NCBI RefSeq assembly: GCF_902499335.1
Contig: NZ_CABVQK010000001.1
Coordinates: forward strand, 62,001-126,000
Length of the DNA: 64,000 nucleotides
Reading direction: 5' to 3'
Source of the DNA: Burkholderia lata
GTDB taxonomy: Bacteria; Pseudomonadota; Gammaproteobacteria; Burkholderiales; Burkholderiaceae
In this document: in pieces, positions 57,226-64,000 of the stretch
How positions within the stretch are numbered: position 1 is the stretch's first letter
How the letters are laid out: every line of letters starts with the position of its first letter
The notes under the pieces: generated by a model
Told to the model about the DNA's origin: nothing
Database searches by the model: none
What the model saw: the letters and a program-made list of their open reading frames with translations, nothing else
Position numbers and translations under genes: made by a program

Positions 57226-59667
57226 ATGCGACATTTCCTCCTCGGCTGGCTGCTTGCCGCCGTCATCTCGGCCGCCCACGCGGCCGCTCCCGTCCCTGCC
57301 GCCGCGTCAGCCGCGTCCGGCACCGCGCCCGCGCTGACACCGCAACAGGCGCAGCAGGCACTCAATGTGCTCGAGAATCCGCGCGCTCGCGCGCAGGTCG
57401 AAACGACGCTGCGTGCCATCGCGGCCGTCGGCGCGCTGAGCGCGCCCGCGGTCGCGGCAAGCGACGCGGCTGCGGCCAGCGGCGCATCGGCTGCCGCGGC
57501 CCCGGCCGCGCTCGCGTCGAACGGGCTCGCGTCGATGCTCGTCCGGCAGGGGTCGCGCTGGACCACCGAAATCGGCGGTGCGCTGAAGGAATCGCTGCAC
57601 TCGCTGCTCGATGTCGGCTCGGTTGGAAGCTGGTGGCATGACCGGCTGGTGCGCGCCGACGAGCGCGCGGATCTTGCGCACGCGCTCTGGATCATCATCG
57701 CCGTGCTCGTGCCCGCGCTCGTCGTCGAATGGTTCGCGAAGCGGCTGTTGCGACGTGCGCTGGCCGCATTGGCCGCACGGCGCGCCGGCACGTCGCCCCC
57801 CACTGCGCCCGACTCCCCCACGCCCGCCGACGACAACGCGCCGCCGGACACGCCCGACGCCCCCGACACCGCGCCCGCAGCGTCGCAAGGCCGTGGCCAC
57901 GCGCGCCGCCACACCACGCTGCTGCACCGGATGCCGCGCGCGCTCGTCAGCCTCGCGTTGCGTGCGGTGCCGCTGCTCGTGTTCGTCGGCGTCGCGAGCC
58001 TGACGATGTCGGCGATCGGCGATACGGGCACGCCGATCGAATCCGCGCTCGAAGCGCTGATCGACATCTACGTGATCTGCCGGCTCGTCACGATCGTCAG
58101 CCGGCTGTTCTTCCAACCCGATGCGCGGCAATTGCGGTTGCTGCATATCAGCGACGCGTGGGCCGATTTCGCGCAACGCTCGATCGCGCGGATCGTGATC
58201 GTGGTTGGCGCCTGCACGGCCGCTGTCGAGATCGCCGCGAACTTCGGTCTCAGCGACGCCGGTCACGTCGCGCTGCTGAAAGCCGTCGCGCTCGTCGGGC
58301 ACCTGATGGTTTCGGCACTGATCCTGCAGTGCCGCCAGCCGGTCGCCGCGCGGATCCGCGCGGCCGGCGACGGCCGCCCTTCCTTCACGATGATCGCCAA
58401 CGCGCTCGCGGACGCATGGGCGCCCGTGTCGGTATTCATCGTGATGGCGCTGTGGTTCGTGTGGGCGCTCGACGTCCACAACGGCTACCGCGTGCTGATC
58501 ACGCTCGGCGGCCGCTCGATCGCCGTCATGATCGGCATGCGGATGGTGTCGATCGTCGTGTTCGGCGCGCTCGCACGGCTGTTCCAGGACCGCGACGAAG
58601 ACCGCACGCTCGTTCATCTGCACGCATACCGCTACTACCCGCTGCTGCGCCAGATCGTGTCGGGCGCGATCGGCATCGTGACCGTCGTGCTGCTGCTGCA
58701 GATCTGGGGCGTGCCGATCTTCCGCGCGTTCGAAACCGGCACGATCGGCCACCGGCTCGCGTCGGCGCTGGTGACGATCGCGATCGCGGCCATCGTCGCG
58801 CTCATCGTGTGGGAAGCCGCGAACATCGCGATCGAGCGCCGGCTGCAGCGATGGACGCGCGAAGGCAATCTCGTGCGCGCGGCGCGGCTGCGCACGCTGC
58901 TGCCGATGCTGCGCTCGCTGCTGTTCGTGATGATCGCGCTCGTCGTCGTGCTGACGGGCCTCAGCCAGCTCGGCGTGAACGTCGGCCCGCTGCTTGCCGG
59001 CGCCAGCATCTTCGGCGTCGCGCTCGGCTTCGGCTCGCAGAAGCTCGTGCAGGATTTCATCACCGGGATCTTCCTGCTGATGGAAAACGCGATGCAGGTC
59101 GGCGACTGGGTCACGCTCGCCGGCGTGTCGGGCACGGTCGAGTACCTGTCGATCCGCACCGTGCGGCTGCGCGCCGGCGACGGATCGCTGTACACGATCC
59201 CGTTCAGCTCGGTGACGACCGTCAACAATACGAATCGCGGGCTCGGCAACGCAGCCGTCAAGATCGGCATTGCCTACGGCGAGGATATCGATCGCGCGAT
59301 CGCGACGCTCAAGGAGATCGGTGCCGCGTTGCGCGACGATCCGAAGTACCGCGACGGCATCCTGTCGGACTTCAGCTACTGGGGTATCGACCAGGTCGAC
59401 GGCGCGACGCTCGCGCTGGCTGGACAGATGCAATGTACGGACTCGACGCGCTGGAGCGTGCAGCGTGAATTCAACCGGCGGATCGCCGAGACGTTCCGCG
59501 AACGCGGCATCCGGATCGCCAATCCGCAGCGCAGCGTCGTTGCGTACGCGGACGGATCGCAGCCTGTCGTCAATGGCGAAAACGGTAGCAACGGCGGCAA
59601 CGGCCATGCTGCCGAACCGACGGCCCGGCCGCCGTCGCCCGCCGAACCGGCGCGCAAGCCGGGTTGA
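57226..59667 (+). CDS. large MscS-family mechanosensitive channel (YbiO-like)
   Basis: An 813-residue inner membrane channel. A signal-like start MRHFLLGWLLAAVISAAHAA leads to an Ala-rich periplasmic region (about 20-140). Then come several helices, for example ALWIIIAVLVPALVVEWF (about 147-164) with an Asp/Pro-rich linker (about 190-225). The MscS core is near 570-650: LTGLSQLGVNVGPLLAGASI FGVALGFGSQKLVQDFITGI FLLMENAMQVGDWVTLAGVS GTVEYLSIRTVRLRAGDGSL. A low-complexity tail NGENGSNGGNGHAAEP ends it. It relieves osmotic downshock, like YbiO. Confidence 0.93.
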   Translation: MRHFLLGWLLAAVISAAHAAAPVPAAASAASGTAPALTPQQAQQALNVLENPRARAQVETTLRAIAAVGALSAPAVAASDAAAASGASAAAAPAALASNGLASMLVRQGSRWTTEIGGALKESLHSLLDVGSVGSWWHDRLVRADERADLAHALWIIIAVLVPALVVEWFAKRLLRRALAALAARRAGTSPPTAPDSPTPADDNAPPDTPDAPDTAPAASQGRGHARRHTTLLHRMPRALVSLALRAVPLLVFVGVASLTMSAIGDTGTPIESALEALIDIYVICRLVTIVSRLFFQPDARQLRLLHISDAWADFAQRSIARIVIVVGACTAAVEIAANFGLSDAGHVALLKAVALVGHLMVSALILQCRQPVAARIRAAGDGRPSFTMIANALADAWAPVSVFIVMALWFVWALDVHNGYRVLITLGGRSIAVMIGMRMVSIVVFGALARLFQDRDEDRTLVHLHAYRYYPLLRQIVSGAIGIVTVVLLLQIWGVPIFRAFETGTIGHRLASALVTIAIAAIVALIVWEAANIAIERRLQRWTREGNLVRAARLRTLLPMLRSLLFVMIALVVVLTGLSQLGVNVGPLLAGASIFGVALGFGSQKLVQDFITGIFLLMENAMQVGDWVTLAGVSGTVEYLSIRTVRLRAGDGSLYTIPFSSVTTVNNTNRGLGNAAVKIGIAYGEDIDRAIATLKEIGAALRDDPKYRDGILSDFSYWGIDQVDGATLALAGQMQCTDSTRWSVQREFNRRIAETFRERGIRIANPQRSVVAYADGSQPVVNGENGSNGGNGHAAEPTARPPSPAEPARKPG

Positions 59668-59694
59668 CCCGCCGGGGCTGACGGCGCGCCGCGT

Positions 59695-60528
59695 TCAACG
59701 CGCGGCAGGCTTGTTCACGCGTCGAGTGCTTTTCGCGGCGGGTGCCGACGCCCCCGCCTTCGCCGAGCGTTTCGCCACCGCGCCCCGCCCCGGCTTCGAG
59801 CCGGCTTCAGGATCCGCAGCTAATACGTCACGCTGCGCGTGCCATTGCTCGAGCAGCACGCGTGTCTGTCCGGCGATCGTGTCGGTCAGCAGCGCCGCAC
59901 GCTCGCCCTCGAATGCCTCCCATTCGAGCAACTGCAGCGCCGAACGCTGCGCCATGTGGAACACCGTGATCTGCCCGAACAGGCTCAGCGCGCGCAATCG
60001 CGTGACCGGATCATTGGCCGGCCGCCCCGAGATACGGCCGATCAACTCGGCGCTCACGTCGTTGAGCGGCTTGCGCATGCGTTTCATCAGGATTTCGCTC
60101 GCGCTCGCCGGCTCCTGGCCGCCTTGCTCGCGCGCGAAGAACATCCGCTGGTTCATCGTCTTCGGCGCCGTGAACATCCGGTCCGCAAGCGCCCGCAGCA
60201 GCCCGACGAACGCATCGATCAGCACGTCGACGTCCGCGTCCGCATCGAGCATCGCCCACGCATGGCCGACTGCCGGCGCGAACACATCCCAGCCGTGCTC
60301 CGCGATCGTCTCCACGCACGCGCGGTACACGCCTTCCTTGTTCTCGAAGTAGTACTGGAGCGCCGGCGCGTTCACGCCGGCCATCGCGGCGATCTCGCGT
60401 GTCGACGCACCCGCGAACCCGCGTTCGCCGAACAGTTCGATCGCCGCCTCGATGATCCGCTGGCGCGTTTCGTCGCCGCGGGCGTAGCCGCCCGCCGACG
60501 TGCGGCGCAGCTTCTTCGCTTCGTTCAT
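59695..60528 (-). CDS. TetR/CecR-type regulator with basic tail
   Basis: A 277-residue TetR-family protein. The HTH is DETRQRIIEAAIELFGERGF AGASTREIAAMAGVNAPALQ YYFENKEGVYRACVETIAEH (about 19-78), typical of CecR. The C-terminal DUF1956 region has TAPKTMNQRMFFAREQGGQE and VFHMAQRSALQLLEWEAF. The tail after about 245 is Lys/Arg/Ala-rich (GAVAKRSAKAGASAPAAKST RRVNKPAAR), reminiscent of histone H1-like tails and longer than usual. It is divergent from the efflux operon and presumably represses it. The start is ATG 60526-60528. Confidence 0.93.
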   Translation of the reverse strand: MNEAKKLRRTSAGGYARGDETRQRIIEAAIELFGERGFAGASTREIAAMAGVNAPALQYYFENKEGVYRACVETIAEHGWDVFAPAVGHAWAMLDADADVDVLIDAFVGLLRALADRMFTAPKTMNQRMFFAREQGGQEPASASEILMKRMRKPLNDVSAELIGRISGRPANDPVTRLRALSLFGQITVFHMAQRSALQLLEWEAFEGERAALLTDTIAGQTRVLLEQWHAQRDVLAADPEAGSKPGRGAVAKRSAKAGASAPAAKSTRRVNKPAAR

Positions 60529-60562
60529 GCCTTCCTCGTCATTCGGTCGATCGACATTCTAC

Positions 60563-60597
60563 TTGACACAATTTTATCAACTGGAATAATTCTTCCA
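60563..60597 (+). promoter_or_regulatory. efflux operon promoter with overlapping operator
   Basis: A perfect -35 TTGACA (60563-60568) and a -10 AATAAT (60585-60590, spacing 16) or ATAATT (spacing 17) lie 93 bases after the TetR start on the opposite strand. TGGAA-TAATTC-TTCCA (60582-60597), part of the near-dyad AACTGGAA..TTCCACTT, overlaps the -10 box, as expected for a TetR operator. Confidence 0.65.
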
Positions 60598-60620
60598 CTT
60601 GGAATAAATTGGATGCCAGC

Positions 60621-61742
60621 ATGTCGACGCTGCAAGACTCTCCACAGAAAGCAAATCGTCAGGAAAACGGAACAAAACCGCGAAACGGCAACCGCTCGAA
60701 GCGGCGCGTCCTGCTCGTCGTCGCCGTGCTCGCGGCCATCGGCGGCGCCGTCTGGCTCGGCCGCTGGTGGACCGTCGGCCGCTTCATCGAAAGCACCAAC
60801 GACGCGTACCTGCAGGCGGACAGCATGACCGCCGCGCCGAAGGTCGCCGGTTACGTGACCGACGTGTATGTGCGCGACAACCAGGCCGTGAAGGCCGGCG
60901 ATCCGCTCGTGCGGCTCGATGTCCGCCAGTACCAGGTCGCGCTTGCACAATCGCTTGCGACCGTCGACGCGCGCCGCGCGGATATCGCACGCGCCGAGGC
61001 CGACATCAGCCAGCAGCATGCGAATCTCGAACAGGCCGACGCGCAGGCGAAGGTGTCGCGCATCAATGCGCAGCACGCCAGCGACGAATACTCTCGCTAT
61101 GCGCCGCTCGCGGCGACCGGCGCGGAAACGCACGAACGCGTGGCCGACCTGAAGAGCACGCGCGATCAGGCGGCGGCGACGCTCGCCGCGAACAATGCGT
61201 CGATCGCTGCCGCGCGCACGCAGATCGCGTCGTTCACCGCGCAGCTCCAGCAGGCGCACGCGCAGCTCGAAGCCGCGCAGGCCAGCGCCGCGCAGGCGCA
61301 GCTCGATCTCGACAACACGATCGTGCGCAGCACCCTCGCCGGCCGCGTCGGCGATCGCACGGTGCGCGTCGGTCAATACGTGCAGCCCGGCACGCGCCTG
61401 CTGACCGTCGTGCCCGTCGACTCGATCTACCTCGTCGCGAACTTCAAGGAAACGCAGATCACCAACATGCGTATCGGCCAGCCCGTCGAACTGCACGTCG
61501 ACGCGCTGCCGGACGGTGCGCTGTCCGGCGTCGTCGACAGCTTCGCACCCGGCACGGGCGCGCAGTTCGCGCTGCTGCCGCCCGAGAATGCGACCGGCAA
61601 CTTCACGAAGATCGTCCAGCGCGTGCCGGTGCGCATCCGCCTCGCCGCGAACGCCCGCGCGCAGCGCATGCTGCTGCCGGGGCTGTCGGTGACGGTCGAC
61701 ATCGATACGCGCTCGGCCCGCGACGAGACGCATCATGGCTGA
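60621..61742 (+). CDS. HlyD/EmrA-type membrane fusion protein
   Basis: A 373-residue periplasmic adaptor. A cytoplasmic basic N-terminus (residues 1-28) leads to an inner membrane anchor RRVLLVVAVLAAIGGAVWLG (about 28-48). The lipoyl domain has TNDAYLQADSMTAAPKVAGY VTDVYVRDNQAVKAGDPLVR LD (about 60-100) and a helical hairpin (about 105-250) with many Ala/Gln repeats. The ATG at 60621 is preferred to TTG at 60609. It is the first gene of the operon; its stop overlaps the exporter start by 8 bases. Confidence 0.93.
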   Translation: MSTLQDSPQKANRQENGTKPRNGNRSKRRVLLVVAVLAAIGGAVWLGRWWTVGRFIESTNDAYLQADSMTAAPKVAGYVTDVYVRDNQAVKAGDPLVRLDVRQYQVALAQSLATVDARRADIARAEADISQQHANLEQADAQAKVSRINAQHASDEYSRYAPLAATGAETHERVADLKSTRDQAAATLAANNASIAAARTQIASFTAQLQQAHAQLEAAQASAAQAQLDLDNTIVRSTLAGRVGDRTVRVGQYVQPGTRLLTVVPVDSIYLVANFKETQITNMRIGQPVELHVDALPDGALSGVVDSFAPGTGAQFALLPPENATGNFTKIVQRVPVRIRLAANARAQRMLLPGLSVTVDIDTRSARDETHHG

Positions 61743-63321
61743 ACCGTCCGCCACGATGCCCGTGCCGCCGCACGAAGGCCGCGCGAGCGTGACCGACTGG
61801 ATCGCGGTCGCGGCCGGCGCGCTCGGCGCGCTGATGGCGACGCTCGACATCTCGATCACGAACTCCGCGCTGCCGCAGATCCAGGGCGAAATCGGCGCGA
61901 CCGGCACCGAAGGCACGTGGATCTCGACCGGCTACCTGATGTCCGAGATCGTGATGATCCCGCTCGCGGCATGGCTCACGCGCGTGTTCGGGCTGCGCAA
62001 TTTCCTGCTGACGAACTCCGCGCTGTTCATCGCGTTCTCGATGATGTGCGGCTGGTCGCATTCGCTGCCGATGATGATCGCCGGCCGGATCGGCCAGGGC
62101 TTCACCGGCGGTGCGCTGATCCCGACCGCGCAGACCATCATCCGCACGCGGCTGCCGCTGTCGCAGTTGCCGGTCGGCATGACGCTGTTCGGCCTGATCG
62201 TGCTGCTCGGGCCGCTGTTCGGCCCCGTGCTCGGCGGCTGGCTCGCGGAAAACGTGAACTGGAGCTGGTGCTTTTTCCTGAACCTGCCGGTGTGCCTGCT
62301 GCTGATGGCGCTGCTGGTGTTCGGGCTGCCGTCGGACCGCCCGCAATGGCACTCATTCTTGAACGCGGACTGGCTCGGAATCTTCGGCCTCGCGATCGGG
62401 CTGAGCTCGCTGACCGTCGTGCTCGAGGAAGGCCAGCGTGAACGCTGGTTCGAATCGCAGATGATCGTCATGCTGAGCATCGTGTCGCTCGCCGGGATGA
62501 TCCTGATCGCGTTGTCGCAGATCTTCGCGAAGCGACCGATCATGCGGCTGTCGCTGATGCGCAACCCGCGCTACGCGAGCGTGATCGTGATCGTGTCCGC
62601 GGTCGGTGCCGGGCTGTACGGCGTGTCCTACCTGCTGCCGCAGTTCCTCGCGATCGTCGCCGGCTACAACGCGGAACAGGCAGGCGCGATCATGCTGCTG
62701 TCGGGGCTGCCCGCCTTTCTCGTGATGCCGATCCTGCCGCGCCTGCTCGGCAAGGTCGATTTCCGCATCCTCGTGATCTCGGGGCTGCTCCTGTTCTGCC
62801 TGAGCTGCATGCTCGACATCAGCCTGACCGCGCAGAGCGTCGGCCACGACTTCGTCTGGTCGCAACTGATCCGCGGCGTCGCGCAGATGCTCGCGATGAT
62901 GCCGCTCAACCAGGCATCGATGGCGGCCGTCGCGCGCGAAGACTCGGGCGATGCGGCCGGGCTCTACAACATGGCGCGCAATCTCGGCGGCTCGATCGGG
63001 CTCGCGATCATCGGCACCGTGATCGACCGGCGCACGACCTTCCATACGGCCGCGCTCCGCGAATCGGTGACGGCGAACTCGCTGATCGGGCAGGACCGGC
63101 TGTCGGCCTACGCGGCCAACTGGTTCGCGCACACCGGCGACCTCGCGTATTCGAACATGCGCGCGCTCGGACAGCTGGCGCAGCAGATCCAGATCCAGGC
63201 CGTCGTGATGACCTACTCCGAAACTTTTTATCTGCTGGGCCTCGCACTGCTCGCCTGCGTGCCGCTCGCGCTGCTGCTGAGAACGCCGCGCGGGCCGCAG
63301 CCGATGTCGTCCGGCCACTGA
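61735..63321 (+). CDS. EmrB/QacA-type MFS drug exporter
   Basis: A 528-residue 14-helix exporter of the DHA2 family. Seen are LGALMATLDISITNSALPQI (helix 1, Asp), EGTWISTGYLMSEIVMIPLA, IGQGFTGGALIPTAQTIIRT RLP and LVLLGPLFGPVLGGWLAENV NWSWCFFLNLP (motif C). It works with the adaptor and an outer membrane factor to expel compounds across both membranes. It starts ATG 61735, overlapping the adaptor gene end by 8 bases. The substrates cannot be told from sequence. Confidence 0.94.
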   Translation: MAEPSATMPVPPHEGRASVTDWIAVAAGALGALMATLDISITNSALPQIQGEIGATGTEGTWISTGYLMSEIVMIPLAAWLTRVFGLRNFLLTNSALFIAFSMMCGWSHSLPMMIAGRIGQGFTGGALIPTAQTIIRTRLPLSQLPVGMTLFGLIVLLGPLFGPVLGGWLAENVNWSWCFFLNLPVCLLLMALLVFGLPSDRPQWHSFLNADWLGIFGLAIGLSSLTVVLEEGQRERWFESQMIVMLSIVSLAGMILIALSQIFAKRPIMRLSLMRNPRYASVIVIVSAVGAGLYGVSYLLPQFLAIVAGYNAEQAGAIMLLSGLPAFLVMPILPRLLGKVDFRILVISGLLLFCLSCMLDISLTAQSVGHDFVWSQLIRGVAQMLAMMPLNQASMAAVAREDSGDAAGLYNMARNLGGSIGLAIIGTVIDRRTTFHTAALRESVTANSLIGQDRLSAYAANWFAHTGDLAYSNMRALGQLAQQIQIQAVVMTYSETFYLLGLALLACVPLALLLRTPRGPQPMSSGH

Positions 63322-63334
63322 ACCGTCTTACGCG

Positions 63335-64000
63335 ATGAAACCCTTCTCCCTGCCCCGCCGCCCCGCGCTCATGCTGTGCGCGGCCGCGTGCCTGCTTGCC
63401 GGCTGCACGGTCGGCCCCGACTACCGCGGCGCGCCCGCCGCACCGGATGCGCCGACTTTCGTGCGCGCGCCTGCCTCCGGCGTCGATACCACTGCACCCG
63501 CGCCGAGCGCGTGGTGGCACAGGCTCAACGATCGCCAGCTCGACGACCTGATCACCGCCGCGCTCGCGTACAACCCCGATCTGCACGCTGCGCAGGCACG
63601 CTTGCGCGCGTCGCGTGCGCAGCTCTCGCAACAGCGCGCGGCGCAGTTGCCGAAATCGTCGGCCACCGTCGCCGCCATCCGCATGCGCGAGCCGGACGTT
63701 AGCGCACTCGGTTCGCTGCTGCCGTCGAACGGATCGAGCCAGTCGGGCGGAACATCGCCGTCGCTGGGTGGCTCGGGCCCGCTGCAGCTCTATTCGGCAG
63801 GCTTCGACGCGACCTGGGAAATCGACCTGTTCGGCGGCACGCGCCGCGCGGTCGAAGCCGCGTCCGCACAGGCGGAAGCGGTCGACGCCGACCTCGCCGA
63901 TACGCAAGTGTCGATCACGGCCGAAGTCGCGAACGCGTACGTCGATCTGCGCGACCAGCAGCAGCGGCTCGCGCTGTCGCGCCGCACCGCCGAGTTGCAG
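63335..64000 (+). CDS. outer membrane efflux lipoprotein (NodT type), cut by window edge
   Basis: The first 222 codons of an RND/MFS outer membrane factor. The lipoprotein signal MKPFSLPRRPALMLCAAACL LAGC has Cys24 as the lipid site. The NodT start GPDYRGAPAAPDAPTFV and the helix AALAYNPDLHAAQARLRASR follow, with the strand-hairpin YSAGFDATWEIDLFGGTRRA VEAASAQAEAVDADLADTQV. It completes the tripartite EmrAB-like pump. It lies 13 bases after the exporter stop. The frame runs open at the right end. Confidence 0.95.
   Translation, partial: MKPFSLPRRPALMLCAAACLLAGCTVGPDYRGAPAAPDAPTFVRAPASGVDTTAPAPSAWWHRLNDRQLDDLITAALAYNPDLHAAQARLRASRAQLSQQRAAQLPKSSATVAAIRMREPDVSALGSLLPSNGSSQSGGTSPSLGGSGPLQLYSAGFDATWEIDLFGGTRRAVEAASAQAEAVDADLADTQVSITAEVANAYVDLRDQQQRLALSRRTAELQ

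Overview
The window is high-GC DNA with the gene content, codon bias and gene order of a Burkholderia, very probably a Burkholderia cepacia complex species. The lipase at 42880-43974 matches, as far as I remember it, the well-studied B. cepacia lipase almost residue for residue. The leuCDB-asd, gltA-sdh, mdh and acnA order is the one I know from the second chromosome of that group; this placement is knowledge, not something the sequence proves. I see no tRNA, rRNA, CRISPR array, insertion sequence, prophage or origin. Both window ends cut a gene: asd on the left and an outer-membrane efflux lipoprotein on the right.

Layout. 1-4375 is the leucine operon leuC-(entericidin lipoprotein)-leuD-leuB followed by asd, all on the minus strand. 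4461-6200 holds two tandem paralogous Tat-type exported proteins with a strong terminator. 6608-10738 holds small metabolic genes (cupin, glutathione S-transferase, SnoaL-like) and a divergent MFS/LysR pair. 10835-13792 groups a LysP-like permease, an Lrp regulator and a dimethylargininase. 14002-16802 holds a DUF1479 oxygenase, a VOC protein and an AraC regulator.

16893-30275 is a TCA-cycle island. gltA-sdhE-sdhBADC (minus) and a GntR regulator (minus) face mdh, a CitE-like lyase, a possible lysozyme-inhibitor-like exported protein, prpD and acnA (plus). A perfect 16-bp palindrome sits between the GntR gene and mdh. Together these genes cover citrate synthase, aconitase, succinate dehydrogenase and malate dehydrogenase, plus a methylcitrate dehydratase.

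30398-31598 is an ArsR-SRPBCC-DUF1801 operon with overlapping genes. 32230-33963 is a secreted S53 acid peptidase, followed by an MFS exporter on the opposite strand. 35710-40173 is a polyamine-type ABC importer (ATPase, binding protein, two permeases) divergent from a MocR/GabR-type regulator. 41842-43974 is lipase LipA and its foldase. 44203-47478 is a copper-related group: OprC/NosA-type TonB receptor, DUF2946 protein and cytochrome b561. 47704-50334 holds a membrane protein, a NlpD-like LysM/degenerate-LytM lipoprotein, an unknown small protein and a DUF4148 protein. 50535-53577 holds gnd and a coupled sirtuin/DUF938 methyltransferase pair. 53578-54612 has no convincing gene but contains a terminator-like structure on the minus strand, the best candidate here for an undescribed small RNA. 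54613-59667 holds a GNAT acetyltransferase, an LprI-type protein, an LLM oxidoreductase and a large MscS channel. 59695-64000 is a CecR-type TetR regulator divergent from an EmrAB-type tripartite drug efflux operon.

Most genes are ordinary core or accessory metabolism. The observations that deserve follow-up are mainly regulatory: the candidate small RNA, several palindromic operators, direct repeats upstream of the cupin gene, an intercistronic hairpin in the ABC operon, and the two exported paralogues of uncertain family.
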